Of a stretch of DNA of 36,441 bases, positions 15,077 through 23,682 are shown one piece after another. The translations under genes and the position numbers were made by a program. Below the pieces are notes generated by a model. That model saw only the letters and a program-made list of their open reading frames with translations, was not told where the DNA came from and made no database searches. The DNA is from an uncultured Actinomycetes bacterium. GTDB taxonomy: Bacteria; Actinomycetota; Actinomycetes; Nanopelagicales; Nanopelagicaceae. How positions within the stretch are numbered: position 1 is the first letter of the stretch; every line of letters begins with the position of its first letter. The stretch spans positions 1 to 36,441 of the forward strand of contig CALEGP010000019.1 in assembly GCA_937876245.1 (NCBI GenBank). The letters run 5' to 3'.

Positions 15077-16051
15077 CTATTCGGGAAAATGGCAAGCAAC
15101 TTGCGAAGAACCTACTTGTAGAAGCTCGGGTTGTGTAGCAAAACAGACCTCTTTAGCCTTCCAACAACGAGTATTGAAAACACATCCCGCAGGAGGATCT
15201 GCCGGATTCGGCAAATCACCAGATAAGACTATTTGTTCGCGTTTCTCTTCTAAAAGTGGATCTGGAAGAGGAACTGCAGATAGCAGCGCTTTGGTATATG
15301 GGTGATGCGGTGAATTGTAGATGCTATCTACATCAGCCAACTCCATGATTTTCCCAAGATACATCACGGCAACTCGATCAGAAATATGTTGTACAACTGA
15401 TAAATCATGTGCGATAAACAAATATGAAAGTCCAAAGTCATCACGCAAATCTGCAAGCAAATTAATTACCTGAGCCTGAATTGAAACATCGAGAGCAGAT
15501 ACTGCTTCATCGCAGACAATGAACTTAGGCTTTAGCGCCAGAGCCCGAGCAATTCCGATGCGCTGGCGCTGACCACCAGAAAATTCGTGTGGGTAGCGAT
15601 TGTAATGTTCTGGATTAAGTCCAACCCGCTCCATTAGCTCTTGAACAGCTTTCTTTACACCACCTTCTGGGACAATTTTTTGAATCTCATAAGATGCTGC
15701 GATAATCGAACCAACTGTGTGGCGCGGATTTAGCGACGAATAGGGATCTTGAAAAATCATTTGCATCTTGGTGCGAAGAGCTTTCATCTGGCTATTGGAG
15801 TAGTTGGAAATATCCTCTCCCTCGAAAATAATCGATCCAGATGTTGGCTCATATAATTTCAAAATCGTTCTTCCAACTGTTGATTTACCACAGCCAGATT
15901 CACCTACAAGTCCAAGGGTCTCTCCTGGGCGAATTGAAAATGAGATGCCATTAACGGCTTTATTGTCACCTTTGACTCGAGAAAAAATCCCCTGCGAGGC
16001 AAGTGGGAAGAATTTGGCGAGATCTCGCACTTCCATTATCGGCACGCTCAT
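15077..16051 (-). CDS. Peptide-type ABC transporter ATP-binding protein (DppF/OppF-like)
   Basis: 324 residues. Walker [10 protein letters not shown], signature [15 protein letters not shown], Walker [13 protein letters not shown] and the H-loop [11 protein letters not shown] are all intact. The C-terminal oligopeptide-ABC extension ([21 protein letters not shown]... CFATQPEL) contains the conserved cysteines of this subfamily. It forms the ATPase dimer with the DppD-like protein, whose stop it overlaps by 4 nt. Four bases separate its end from the hutU frame, which ties this transporter to histidine use. Confidence 0.92.
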   Translation of the reverse strand: MSVPIMEVRDLAKFFPLASQGIFSRVKGDNKAVNGISFSIRPGETLGLVGESGCGKSTVGRTILKLYEPTSGSIIFEGEDISNYSNSQMKALRTKMQMIFQDPYSSLNPRHTVGSIIAASYEIQKIVPEGGVKKAVQELMERVGLNPEHYNRYPHEFSGGQRQRIGIARALALKPKFIVCDEAVSALDVSIQAQVINLLADLRDDFGLSYLFIAHDLSVVQHISDRVAVMYLGKIMELADVDSIYNSPHHPYTKALLSAVPLPDPLLEEKREQIVLSGDLPNPADPPAGCVFNTRCWKAKEVCFATQPELLQVGSSQVACHFPE

Positions 16052-17040
16052 GCGCCCTCACCTGCGAAACATCTCACTAAATGTTCGTCGGCCCGAAGTC
16101 TAAGTTCTGGCATTTGTGATTCACATTTTCCTGATTCAACTTCAGTCTTACGATTGCAACGCGGATTAAATGAACATCCAGAGGGCAAAGAGATTAGCGA
16201 AGGTGGCTGGCCTGGAATCGCGCTGAGTCGCCCAATTTTTGTCCGATCCATTCGTGGCACAGAGGCAAGAAGTCCCTGCGTGTATGGCATGAGTGGATTG
16301 GCGTAAAGATCCCTAACTTTTGCACTTTCAACAATTCGCCCCGCATACATAACATTCACCCTATTAGCAGTACCAGCGACCACTCCCATGTCATGCGTTA
16401 TGAGAATCATCGCCATTTTCAGCTCTTTTTGCAGGTCTCGAAGCAGCTTCATAATTTGGGCCTGCACCGTTACATCCAGCGCAGTCGTTGGTTCATCCGC
16501 AATCAGGAGTGATGGGTTATTGACTAGCGCCATCGCAATCATGACCCGTTGGCGCATTCCGCCCGAGAATTGATGAGGGAATGCAGCCATTCGACTTTCG
16601 GCACCTTGAATTCCGACCATCTCTAGTAGCTCAATAGTGCGGGCACGGCTGACTTTTATATCAACCTCATTATGAATCTGATGGGCTTCAATTATCTGAT
16701 CACCTATGGTGTAAAAAGGATGAAGCGATGACATCGGATCTTGAAAAATCATCGCAATTTCTCTGCCGCGCAATTTCCGTAATTCCTTCTGATTGCTATT
16801 AATTAAATTAACAACCCCATCAGTGGATTCGAACTTTGCCGAACCCAAAATATTTGCCGTTCGCTTTGGGATCAATCCCATCAGCGCCAAATTCGTGACC
16901 GTCTTGCCCGATCCCGATTCTCCAACAATCGCCAGAGTTTCACCAGCGTTAACTTCAAAAGAAACTTGGTCCACAGCTTTAACCAAACCATCCGGAGTGG
17001 GGAACTCAACGCTTAAACTTTCAATTTTTAAGAGCGTCAT
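16048..17040 (-). CDS. Peptide-type ABC transporter ATP-binding protein (DppD/OppD-like)
   Basis: 330 residues with Walker [10 protein letters not shown], signature [15 protein letters not shown], Walker [13 protein letters not shown] and H-loop [10 protein letters not shown]. The C-terminal domain carries [21 protein letters not shown], typical of peptide/nickel importers. It is the partner of the DppF-like ATPase. Starts and stops overlap by 4 nt on both sides, so permease and ATPases are probably made in fixed ratio. Confidence 0.92.
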   Translation of the reverse strand: MTLLKIESLSVEFPTPDGLVKAVDQVSFEVNAGETLAIVGESGSGKTVTNLALMGLIPKRTANILGSAKFESTDGVVNLINSNQKELRKLRGREIAMIFQDPMSSLHPFYTIGDQIIEAHQIHNEVDIKVSRARTIELLEMVGIQGAESRMAAFPHQFSGGMRQRVMIAMALVNNPSLLIADEPTTALDVTVQAQIMKLLRDLQKELKMAMILITHDMGVVAGTANRVNVMYAGRIVESAKVRDLYANPLMPYTQGLLASVPRMDRTKIGRLSAIPGQPPSLISLPSGCSFNPRCNRKTEVESGKCESQMPELRLRADEHLVRCFAGEGA

Positions 17041-18035
17041 ACGACTCGAACTCTTGGGTCTATGAAGGCATAGAGAATATCCACGAGCAAATTCATAATC
17101 ACGACGAATAGCGCAGCCAGAAGTGTTGTTGCCACGATGATTGGTAAATCGATATTCACCACAGAATTTATAGCAAGTCGCCCTATTCCAGGTAAATTAA
17201 ATACTGATTCCGTAAGAATTGCGCCTCCGAGCAAACCGGCGAAATCTAACCCCGCCATAGTCGCAATAGGTGCAAGTGCAGCACGAAGTGTGTGCTTACC
17301 CAAGATCACACCTTCCGATAAACCCTTTGCTCTTGCGGTGCGGATGTAATCTTCATTTGAAGTATCAATTACTGCGCTTCTCACAAATCTTGTATATAAA
17401 GCGGCATAGGCGAAAGCCAAAGTAATCCACGGCAATAACAATATTTGTGCCCATTCAAATGGGTTCTCTAAAAATGGCGTGTAGTTGCCTGCCGGGAAAG
17501 GCATTATGTGCCATTTGATAACAACAAATACTAAAAGCATCAAACCTGTTAAAAATGTAGGAAGTGAAGTTCCAATTAAAACAAAAATTGTACTCAGTTG
17601 ATCCACGATTCGACCACGAAATCTGGCCGCTAAAATTCCCAGACCAACGCCAAGGGCTAGCCACATAACTAGGGCTCCAAGAGCCAGAGAAACAGTTACT
17701 GGAAGCGCCTCGCTAATTACGTTTGTGACACATGCATGTTCCTGAAATGAATAACCAAGTGAGGGTGCCGGGCAAGTAATCATTGCAGCGCCTTCACCAA
17801 ATGAGCGGCCAAATAATAGGCCTTTTAAAAAGAGAAAATACTGCGTAAAGAAAGGCAAGTCATAGCCGAGGCGATGACGATTAGCCTCAATTATTCCGGG
17901 GTCGTTACAGGTCTTACCGCATGTCAAAGCTGCCGGATCGTAGGGAAGAAATGCGAAAATTACATACACAGCGAAACTCACTGTTAGAAGAATGATGAAG
18001 GAAACCGCGAGGCGTCTTGAAATATAGGACAACAC
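17037..18035 (-). CDS. Peptide-type ABC transporter permease (DppB-like)
   Basis: A 332-residue inner-membrane permease starting MLSYISRRLAVSFIILLTVSFAVYV, the classic DppB first helix. A large extracytoplasmic loop after it contains four Cys (CGKTCND and CPAPSLG...HAC), likely disulfides. The cytoplasmic loop DYIRTARAKGLSEGVILGKH contains the EAA-like ATPase contact. It is paired with the DppC-like permease, which lies on the far side of the binding-protein gene; a binding protein between two permeases is a less common order. Confidence 0.9.
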   Translation of the reverse strand: MLSYISRRLAVSFIILLTVSFAVYVIFAFLPYDPAALTCGKTCNDPGIIEANRHRLGYDLPFFTQYFLFLKGLLFGRSFGEGAAMITCPAPSLGYSFQEHACVTNVISEALPVTVSLALGALVMWLALGVGLGILAARFRGRIVDQLSTIFVLIGTSLPTFLTGLMLLVFVVIKWHIMPFPAGNYTPFLENPFEWAQILLLPWITLAFAYAALYTRFVRSAVIDTSNEDYIRTARAKGLSEGVILGKHTLRAALAPIATMAGLDFAGLLGGAILTESVFNLPGIGRLAINSVVNIDLPIIVATTLLAALFVVIMNLLVDILYAFIDPRVRVV

Positions 18036-18122
18036 GGTTGTTACACTCCTCTACGGTTCTATTACATTCACGATGTATATCAAAATTAATTTATAGCGTT
18101 AAATCAAATTACATAAAAGAGC

Positions 18123-18150
18123 AGATGCGAGTGATTTCTCTCCCGCACCT
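18123..18150 (-). terminator. Imperfect hairpin after the peptide-binding-protein gene
   Basis: AGATGCGAG can pair with CTCCCGCACCT, with one bulge and a G-U pair; on the minus strand it is followed by GCTCTTTTATG. It lies in the 132-bp AT-rich gap between binding protein and permease. Like the polyol hairpin, it may leave most transcripts ending after the binding protein. It is weaker than the polyol one. Confidence 0.4.
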
Positions 18151-18167
18151 ACCCTTCTATTTATAAC

Positions 18168-19922
18168 TTACTTAATGAAGATGTCACCAAATGATGGCGC
18201 ACCCTGTGGCTCCCAGAAGAAAACACCGCCGAGGCCAGAGCCCCAGATTTCCTGTGTCTTTGAGAATACGCGAGGAATGATCCACATCTGATCCATCGCA
18301 TATTGATTTAGCTCGGCCCACATCTTGCCTTGCTTCACTCGATCTGGCTCTGAAAGGGCGGCATCAGATTTCTCTTTGAATGCCTGGTATGCAGGATCTG
18401 CACCATTTTGAGATAAGTCGAATCCACCGGTCTCTGTGAAGAGTTCAGGGATAACAGTAGAAGCATTTGCCCAGTCTGGCGCCCAGCCCGCACGAGAGAA
18501 ATCTCCCTGCTTGGTTGGATCCATAACAACTGAGTAGTAAGAGCCAGCTTCAATGTAGTTGAACTTCATTGTTATGTTGGCATTCTTCTTCATCGAGTCG
18601 ATCCAGATTGCTGCAGCCTTCTTGTTGGTATCAGTGTCAGCCGTGTCGAAGGTAAGACCACGTTTTGGATCTGTTGCTCGAGCATAGACATCTGGACATG
18701 AACTCTTTGCAGCAGTCATGTATTTCTGAGCAGCATCAGCATTTCCGGCGGCGATGAATTCATCTAGACCGGTTACCTTTGCATAATCAAGACCCATTAA
18801 TGGCTTAATTGCACCATCTGCAGGGTCGCCACCAAAGGCTGCGCCACCAGAAAGTTGAATAAGTCCAGCGTAATCACGCGCATAATAAACAGCCTTGCGA
18901 ACATCTAGGCAAGGTAGTGATTTAACGTTTACAGCCTCATAAGTAACGTAAGGATCATAAACATTTAGCGCACGATCGGCGAATTCTGCTCTTGGGTTTC
19001 CTGCATCATCAAAGACTGTAGGTAAATTCGTTGGCAGAACAGAATCGAGTGACATTGAGTTCTTATCAGAATCATTAAGGATTAATTGATCGCGAACTTC
19101 TTCGGCCAATCCAAATCGAACAACTATGCGGTCTGGAAAAGCACTGCGCACAGAATCTGATTTTGGATCCCAATTGTCGTTGCGAACAAGAACCATTTCA
19201 TCTTTAGACTTGTACTTCTCGATCTTATATGGACCGCTTGATACTGGGTGCATGTCATATGCATCGCCATCATCTTTTGCTTTCGGTACCGGACTGAATG
19301 CAAGGTAAGTAACCGTGTAGTTAAAGTCACCTACTGAACGACTCAAGTTGAAAGTAATTGTCTTGTTATCCGCTGAGCAGGAAACAGCTTTATCGTAAGC
19401 CGCTGTGTCATTGTCTGCTGCTGCATAAGGTCCTTTGTAAACAGATGAACCATCGTCAGCTGATGGAATATCCAACATAGAAATTGCATATGTAGGACCG
19501 TCAGTAATTACATCTGTAGCAAATGTACGAGAAACGCCATATTTGACATCTTCGCAAGTAATGGCAGAACCATCTTCATACTTAACGCCATCACGCAGGG
19601 TGAATTCCCATGTTTTGTTCTCATTTGAAGCGCGTCCAGTGTCGGTCGCAAGGTCTGCTACAACGGCAGATCCATCGGAACCTGGTGCGTGTGCATAAGA
19701 AGTAAGTGTGCGTTGCAAATATGAACTAAACCATGCGAGATGCTGACCGGTGTAGTTACGGTTTGGATCTGCGTGTGTCCAGGCTTCGGAGTGAGTCAAA
19801 TAAGTGATCGTGCCACCCTTTGATGAACCACCGCTGCTCATCTTCACTAGTCCGCCAGCAATTACTGCCAGTGCTAGAACCGCAACAATTGCGATGCTAG
19901 TTGATTTTTTTACTCTAGCCAT
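18168..19922 (-). CDS. Peptide-type ABC transporter substrate-binding protein (family 5)
   Basis: 584 residues. The ATG at 19922 follows AGGAG with 6 nt spacing. N-terminus MARVKKSTSIAIVAVLALAVIAGGLVKMSSGG is an export segment without a lipobox Cys, as in the polyol-binding protein. The body has DppA/OppA-family features: GGTITYLTHSEAWTHADPNRN, WEFTLRDGVKYEDGSAITCEDVKYG, MHPVSSGPYKIEKY and NVKSLPCLDVRKAVYYARD. Several CxC-range cysteines may form disulfides. The family binds peptides, but also other small molecules; linkage to hut genes suggests histidine-rich peptides or a histidine derivative (inference). Confidence 0.9.
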   Translation of the reverse strand: MARVKKSTSIAIVAVLALAVIAGGLVKMSSGGSSKGGTITYLTHSEAWTHADPNRNYTGQHLAWFSSYLQRTLTSYAHAPGSDGSAVVADLATDTGRASNENKTWEFTLRDGVKYEDGSAITCEDVKYGVSRTFATDVITDGPTYAISMLDIPSADDGSSVYKGPYAAADNDTAAYDKAVSCSADNKTITFNLSRSVGDFNYTVTYLAFSPVPKAKDDGDAYDMHPVSSGPYKIEKYKSKDEMVLVRNDNWDPKSDSVRSAFPDRIVVRFGLAEEVRDQLILNDSDKNSMSLDSVLPTNLPTVFDDAGNPRAEFADRALNVYDPYVTYEAVNVKSLPCLDVRKAVYYARDYAGLIQLSGGAAFGGDPADGAIKPLMGLDYAKVTGLDEFIAAGNADAAQKYMTAAKSSCPDVYARATDPKRGLTFDTADTDTNKKAAAIWIDSMKKNANITMKFNYIEAGSYYSVVMDPTKQGDFSRAGWAPDWANASTVIPELFTETGGFDLSQNGADPAYQAFKEKSDAALSEPDRVKQGKMWAELNQYAMDQMWIIPRVFSKTQEIWGSGLGGVFFWEPQGAPSFGDIFIK

Positions 19923-19976
19923 TCTTTCTCCTTTTATTCTCTAGTTTTAAAACTCATTTAACGCTGATTGCACTCT

Positions 19977-20936
19977 TTAGCTCTGCTCAGATTTTGGATC
20001 AAGAGCATCTCTAATTGCATCTCCCAATAAATTGAAAGAAAGTACCACTAAGATTAGTGAAATAGCAGGAATAAAGAAATAGGTCGGCTCGCTCAAAATG
20101 TACTTTGTTGAGTCTGCAATTATCAATCCCCATGAGGCAGAGGGCGGTTGTATACCTATACCCAGGTATGAGAAAACGGCCTCTGCAGCTAAATATCCCG
20201 GCAAGGCTAGGGACACATAGACGATCACTGGGGTCCAAAGGTTTGGCAGTAACTCCTTGAAAATAATCCTGCGATTTGAGGCGCCCAAAGCCCGGGCTGC
20301 AACCACATAATCTCGTTCGCGAAGTGACAAAACTTGAGATCGAATAATTCGTGAAAAATATGGCCAACCGAAGAAAGATAAAATAACGATTAGATAAAGT
20401 ATCCGTGCGCTGTTGTCACGTGCAATACCCGAGCGCTCGATTCTTTGAATCGTTGGCCCGCTGAGAGCAATAATCATAAAGAAGGAAGGAAAGGCAAGCA
20501 GGAAATCGGTAAAACGACCAAAAACCGAATCGACGCGTCCGCGGTAATAGCCAGACACGATTCCAATTATTAACCCTAGCGCAACTGTCGCAAATGTTGA
20601 GATGACTGCAACCATAAATGAGATACGAGCGCCATACATTAAACGGGCAAGTAAGTCATAGGCGATTCCTGGTTCTACACCTAGCGGGTGATTCCAACTC
20701 ATTCCACCGAATCGACCAATGGTCTGACCGCGTTCAGTTATCGCAGTTCCATCCCGATCATTTGGATTGACATTTATTGCCCAAGCAATCAGGGGCGCAA
20801 AAATTGCAAAAAAAGCAATTCCTACTGAAGCAACTGCAGCCGGAATTCCAATTCGATTAGCGCGAAAACGACGCCAAGCCAATTCCCTAGGGCTTCGGCT
20901 GACCAGCCCAGCTCCGACTAATCCGATGCTCGCCAT
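19977..20936 (-). CDS. Peptide-type ABC transporter permease (DppC-like)
   Basis: About 319 residues from the ATG at 20936 (MASIGLVGAG), where the family's N-terminal pattern SPRELAWRRFRANRIGIPAA follows at once. A longer TTG frame to 21011 is possible but runs through promoter-like sequence. Helices match DppC, and the loop DYVVAARALGASNRRIIFKELLPN is the ATPase contact. It is the first gene of the transporter-hut run. It lies only 89 bp after the RNase H/phosphatase gene, but with its own promoter candidate and a hairpin between. Confidence 0.87.
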   Translation of the reverse strand: MASIGLVGAGLVSRSPRELAWRRFRANRIGIPAAVASVGIAFFAIFAPLIAWAINVNPNDRDGTAITERGQTIGRFGGMSWNHPLGVEPGIAYDLLARLMYGARISFMVAVISTFATVALGLIIGIVSGYYRGRVDSVFGRFTDFLLAFPSFFMIIALSGPTIQRIERSGIARDNSARILYLIVILSFFGWPYFSRIIRSQVLSLRERDYVVAARALGASNRRIIFKELLPNLWTPVIVYVSLALPGYLAAEAVFSYLGIGIQPPSASWGLIIADSTKYILSEPTYFFIPAISLILVVLSFNLLGDAIRDALDPKSEQS

Positions 20937-20942
20937 TTGCGC

Positions 20943-20971
20943 ACGGTAGTGAGTCTTTAGAATCTTTGCAA
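20943..20971 (-). promoter_or_regulatory. Promoter of the transporter-hut operon, leaderless type
   Basis: On the minus strand TTGCAA (20966-20971), a 17-nt spacer, TACCGT (20943-20948), then 6 nt to the ATG of the DppC-like gene. The spacing is ideal and there is no ribosome-binding site, so the mRNA probably starts at or next to the ATG. No operator for a hut regulator was recognised. Confidence 0.55.
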
Positions 20972-21009
20972 GGTCACTGCCAGCGGTCGGAGTGTCGACC
21001 CCTGGCCCC

Positions 21010-21026
21010 AAAAAGGGCGCCTTTTT
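21010..21026 (-). terminator. Hairpin at the end of the RNase H/phosphatase gene
   Basis: AAAAAGGGCGCCTTTTT forms a perfect 7-bp stem with a 3-nt loop, overlapping the stop codon of the upstream gene. On the minus strand it ends in TTTTT, so it is a short intrinsic terminator separating core genes from the hut cluster. Confidence 0.6.
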
Positions 21027-22104
21027 ACTTCAGATGGCTGCGTTCACTCAAGCTACGAAGTGCTTGTAGCCCATCTTTTGCCCAAGAATTTATCGTCGTG
21101 ATACTGCAAGGCAAAACATCAAGGTGAAATACACTCTCAAGTGGAGCGCTAATAACTCGCGTTACGAGTGACCTAATAATGTAGTTATGCGTTACAACGA
21201 TGATCGTTTTACCTGAATGTTCTAGGACCAAATTCGAAAGCGCTAATTCAGACCTTGCCGCAATGTCTTCATAGGATTCACCGGTTTTCCCAGCAGGCGC
21301 AGAAATATTTGAGACCCAGGATTGCCATTCATTCGGATATCGCTCTTTAATCTCAGGGAGATTAAGGCCATCCCACTCGCCAAATGCCGCCTCCCGCCAT
21401 ACTTCATCAAAAACTATTTCTAGCCCAGTTGCCTTTGCAATAAATTCTGCGGTCTGAGTTGTGCGCACCATCGGCGAAACAATAAGTAAATCTGCGTTAC
21501 GAGCGACTAGCTCCGTAGCGACTGCTGCTGCTTGAGCGCATCCTTCTTCACTAAGCGCAGGATCCGAACCATCACCACCTGAGAACCGACGCTCTGGCGT
21601 CAAGATAGTTTCGCCATGTCTTACGAAGTAGATAACAGTTGGCTTCTCCCCCGAAACAAGTCGTTCTAGCAGAAAATTCTTCTGAAGTGGGGGGCTAGTG
21701 CTTACTTCACCATCTAGGGCTTTATTTGCTAACCGGTCAGCATGTGAGTTCTGATCTCTTGGAATCCATTTATATGAAACCAATTCTTGAGGATGAGAAT
21801 CCCGCACCAATTTCGCAAGGCTGCGCATATCGGGGTGCTTTATTTGCCATCGCCCCGTCATTTGCTCAACTACTAATTTAGAATCCATCAGAGCCTCAAC
21901 GGTTGCCGTTGGATCTATTTCATTTACTTTGCGAAGCGCAGCGAGCAGGCCGTTATATTCCGCGACATTATTAGTTGCAATTCCAATGGTTTCATAAATT
22001 TCATGCAAAATTTTCCCATTCTCCGTGACAACAGCGCCATATGCGGCAGGTCCCGGATTCCCGCGAGAGCCACCATCTGCTGAAATCACAAATGCGCGGG
22101 CCAT
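21025..22104 (-). CDS. Bifunctional RNase HI / histidine phosphatase
   Basis: A 359-residue fusion typical of actinobacteria. Residues 1-130 are RNase HI: SADGGSRGNPGPAAYGAV (Asp), NNVAEYNGLLAAL (Glu), ALMDSKLVVEQM (Asp) and NSHADRLANKAL (Asp) give the four catalytic acids that cut RNA in RNA-DNA hybrids. After a linker, residues ~150-359 are a phosphoglycerate-mutase-like phosphatase: FVRHGETIL, RTTQTAEFI and VVTHNYIIR. Its mycobacterial relative (Rv2228c) is known to act as RNase H and acid phosphatase. The ATG directly follows the stop of the zinc-ribbon gene. In related genomes this pair is, as far as I recall, often close to rnpB, which bears on the rearrangements seen to the left. Confidence 0.93.
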   Translation of the reverse strand: MARAFVISADGGSRGNPGPAAYGAVVTENGKILHEIYETIGIATNNVAEYNGLLAALRKVNEIDPTATVEALMDSKLVVEQMTGRWQIKHPDMRSLAKLVRDSHPQELVSYKWIPRDQNSHADRLANKALDGEVSTSPPLQKNFLLERLVSGEKPTVIYFVRHGETILTPERRFSGGDGSDPALSEEGCAQAAAVATELVARNADLLIVSPMVRTTQTAEFIAKATGLEIVFDEVWREAAFGEWDGLNLPEIKERYPNEWQSWVSNISAPAGKTGESYEDIAARSELALSNLVLEHSGKTIIVVTHNYIIRSLVTRVISAPLESVFHLDVLPCSITTINSWAKDGLQALRSLSERSHLK

Positions 22105-22830
22105 CTAAATCCTCACCAAAATACGTCGACATTCTTCGCAGCGCAATACTTCGTCAGCTTCTAAAGATTTTATCCGCTCCATTTCAACCGCGTTTATCAC
22201 CAATCGACATCCATCGCATGTGCTGCCAATTAAGAGTGCAGCTCCAATTCCGCCGCCATTACTCTTTATTTTTTCATACAAATCTATTAAGCCAATCTCT
22301 ATCTTTGGCGTCAAAAGTGTGCGCTCAGATTTCTTCAACTGAATTTCACGTTCTAATTCAGCCACGCCATTTTCTAGTCGGACATTTATCTCGAGCTCTA
22401 ATTGCTTTAAGCCCTCTTCATCTCTTTTAATTATTTCAACTTTTTCTTTCGCGCCATCAGCGCTCATCATAATTTCCAGTTCGCTATCTTCTAACTCTGC
22501 TTTGCGCTTAGCCAGGGTAGCAATTTCATGTTGCAATTGCTCAAGTTCTTTTGGCGAAGTACTTCCGTTCGACATTCTTGCCTCGTCCTTAGCCATACGA
22601 TCGGCCACCGATTCGACATCCACTTCGCTTCGTCGAAGATCAATTGTTACATCAGTTAATTGCACTTCTGCTGTGGCTAGTAGTTCAGCACTTCCAGCCA
22701 GGCGCGTCTGAATTGCGGTTAATTGTTCATGTTCGGGCAATGTCTTCAATTTATGTGTCGCCTGCATAATTGCCGTATCAATTCGTTGCAGTTCAATTAA
22801 GTTATTTTGGTCTGACACAGAGGCTTTCAT
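22105..22830 (-). CDS. C4-type zinc-ribbon coiled-coil protein (Rv2229c-like)
   Basis: 241 residues from the ATG at 22830, which has GAGAGGT 5 nt upstream; an ATG at 22848 is also in frame. Residues ~10-170 form a long charged coiled coil (DIDLQRI-type heptads, KELEQLQHEIATLAKRKAELED). The C-terminus has two CxxC pairs (CDGCRL... VLRCEECRRILV) forming a zinc ribbon. The family is conserved in actinobacteria and lies directly upstream of RNase H/phosphatase; a nucleic-acid or assembly role is suspected, but the function is not established. Confidence 0.88.
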   Translation of the reverse strand: MKASVSDQNNLIELQRIDTAIMQATHKLKTLPEHEQLTAIQTRLAGSAELLATAEVQLTDVTIDLRRSEVDVESVADRMAKDEARMSNGSTSPKELEQLQHEIATLAKRKAELEDSELEIMMSADGAKEKVEIIKRDEEGLKQLELEINVRLENGVAELEREIQLKKSERTLLTPKIEIGLIDLYEKIKSNGGGIGAALLIGSTCDGCRLVINAVEMERIKSLEADEVLRCEECRRILVRI

Positions 22831-22844
22831 TGAGACCTCTCTTT

Positions 22845-23048
22845 TCATCGATTTATTCGCGAAATTCTCTTTTGAGCTTTATGTAATTGTTCGATAATGG
22901 TACGTGTTGAGAATTTTATCATTAACTCGTAGACGACCTTCTTGTTCACTACATGTGCAGCCAGAAAGTCTAATTTTTGCCAATTTATGTCTGTGATTTT
23001 AAGCCAACCGTGAGTGAAAGATTGATTGCGGTAATAGAGTATTTCCAT
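22845..23048 (-). CDS. Doubtful 67-residue small ORF upstream of the zinc-ribbon gene
   Basis: Starts MEILYYRNQSFTHGWLKITD and ends KAQKRISRINR, basic and without recognisable motifs. It fills the otherwise empty ~215-bp gap between the zinc-ribbon gene and the divergent DinB-like gene, and its stop overlaps the alternative zinc-ribbon ATG. Its ATG overlaps that of the DinB-like gene on the other strand, and no ribosome-binding site is seen. It may be just intergenic sequence. Confidence 0.22.
   Translation of the reverse strand: MEILYYRNQSFTHGWLKITDINWQKLDFLAAHVVNKKVVYELMIKFSTRTIIEQLHKAQKRISRINR
23035..23040 (+). promoter_or_regulatory. -10 box of the leaderless DinB-like gene
   Basis: TAGAGT followed by exactly 6 nt and the ATG at 23047, with no Shine-Dalgarno sequence. 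No clear -35. Confidence 0.45.
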
Positions 23049-23562
23049 GAGTAATCCAATAATTGAACGTTCTTTTAGGCACATGGGGTGGGCAAACTCC
23101 CAAATGCTCAGGATCGTTAGTGGATTGCCCGATGAAGCAATAAATTTTTCGGCGTGGAACCCAGATTGGACCGTTGGAAAAATTGCTCACCATATTGTCC
23201 TCTCAGAAGGACGCCTTATTTCCCGAATTAATGAACAACCTGTTGGCCAAGAGCCCCAATCACCAACAACAGCGCAGGATATTAGAGAATTAATCTCTAT
23301 CTGCAAGCAGCGCGACGACCAACTTCTCTTACTCACCAACACACCAGATGAAATAAGAACTTTTAATCGAAATGGAAATGAAGCTTCATTCTTAACCTCA
23401 ACCATTTTGGCACAGGCAATTAATCACGCAACAGAGCATCGAGCACAAATTTCAGACATTCTGGCAGCAAACAAGATGGATGTCCTGAATCTAGATGAGA
23501 TTGATTTGTGGTCATTTGAAAACTGGGAAAAATCGCAATTAGCTAATCCTGGTGGGCGGTGA
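23047..23562 (+). CDS. DinB-like putative metal-dependent protein
   Basis: 171 residues with the four-helix DinB/YfiT pattern: SFRHMGWANSQMLRIVSGLPDEAINF, a first His pair in VGKIAHHIVLSEGRLI, and the C-terminal HATEHRAQISDIL that supplies the other metal ligands. Such proteins bind a divalent metal and in some lineages are thiol-dependent S-transferases or hydrolases; the substrate here is unknown. Start at 23047 is supported by a -10 box 6 nt upstream. Its last 13 bases overlap the 3' end of the convergent tRNA-Val, so the final residues (PGGR) are encoded by tRNA sequence. Confidence 0.75.
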   Translation: MSNPIIERSFRHMGWANSQMLRIVSGLPDEAINFSAWNPDWTVGKIAHHIVLSEGRLISRINEQPVGQEPQSPTTAQDIRELISICKQRDDQLLLLTNTPDEIRTFNRNGNEASFLTSTILAQAINHATEHRAQISDILAANKMDVLNLDEIDLWSFENWEKSQLANPGGR

Positions 23563-23624
23563 GGGTTTCGAACCCCCGACATCCTCGGTGTAAACGAGGC
23601 GCTCTACCACTGAGCTAACCACCC
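23550..23624 (-). tRNA. tRNA-Val(UAC)
   Basis: On the minus strand: acceptor GGGTGGT pairing with ACCGCCC (one U-G), D-arm TAGCTCAGTGGTAGAGC, anticodon stem-loop CCTCGTTTACACCGAGG with anticodon TAC, T-arm GGGGGTTCGAACCCCTC and an encoded CCA. It lies alone between the peroxiredoxin and DinB-like genes. Confidence 0.97.
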
Positions 23625-23682
23625 AAACGTACTGCCGCACTCTACCTGCAGATTGGCAGTATTAGAAATTCACACCACCTAA

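Noticed and set aside
20011-20367. 118-residue frame inside the DppC-like permease
   Set aside because: A shadow on the same strand in another frame; the permease frame carries all the family motifs.
23625-23682. Riboswitch or other control RNA near tRNA-Val
   Set aside because: The gap is 58 bp and no conserved structure was recognised.
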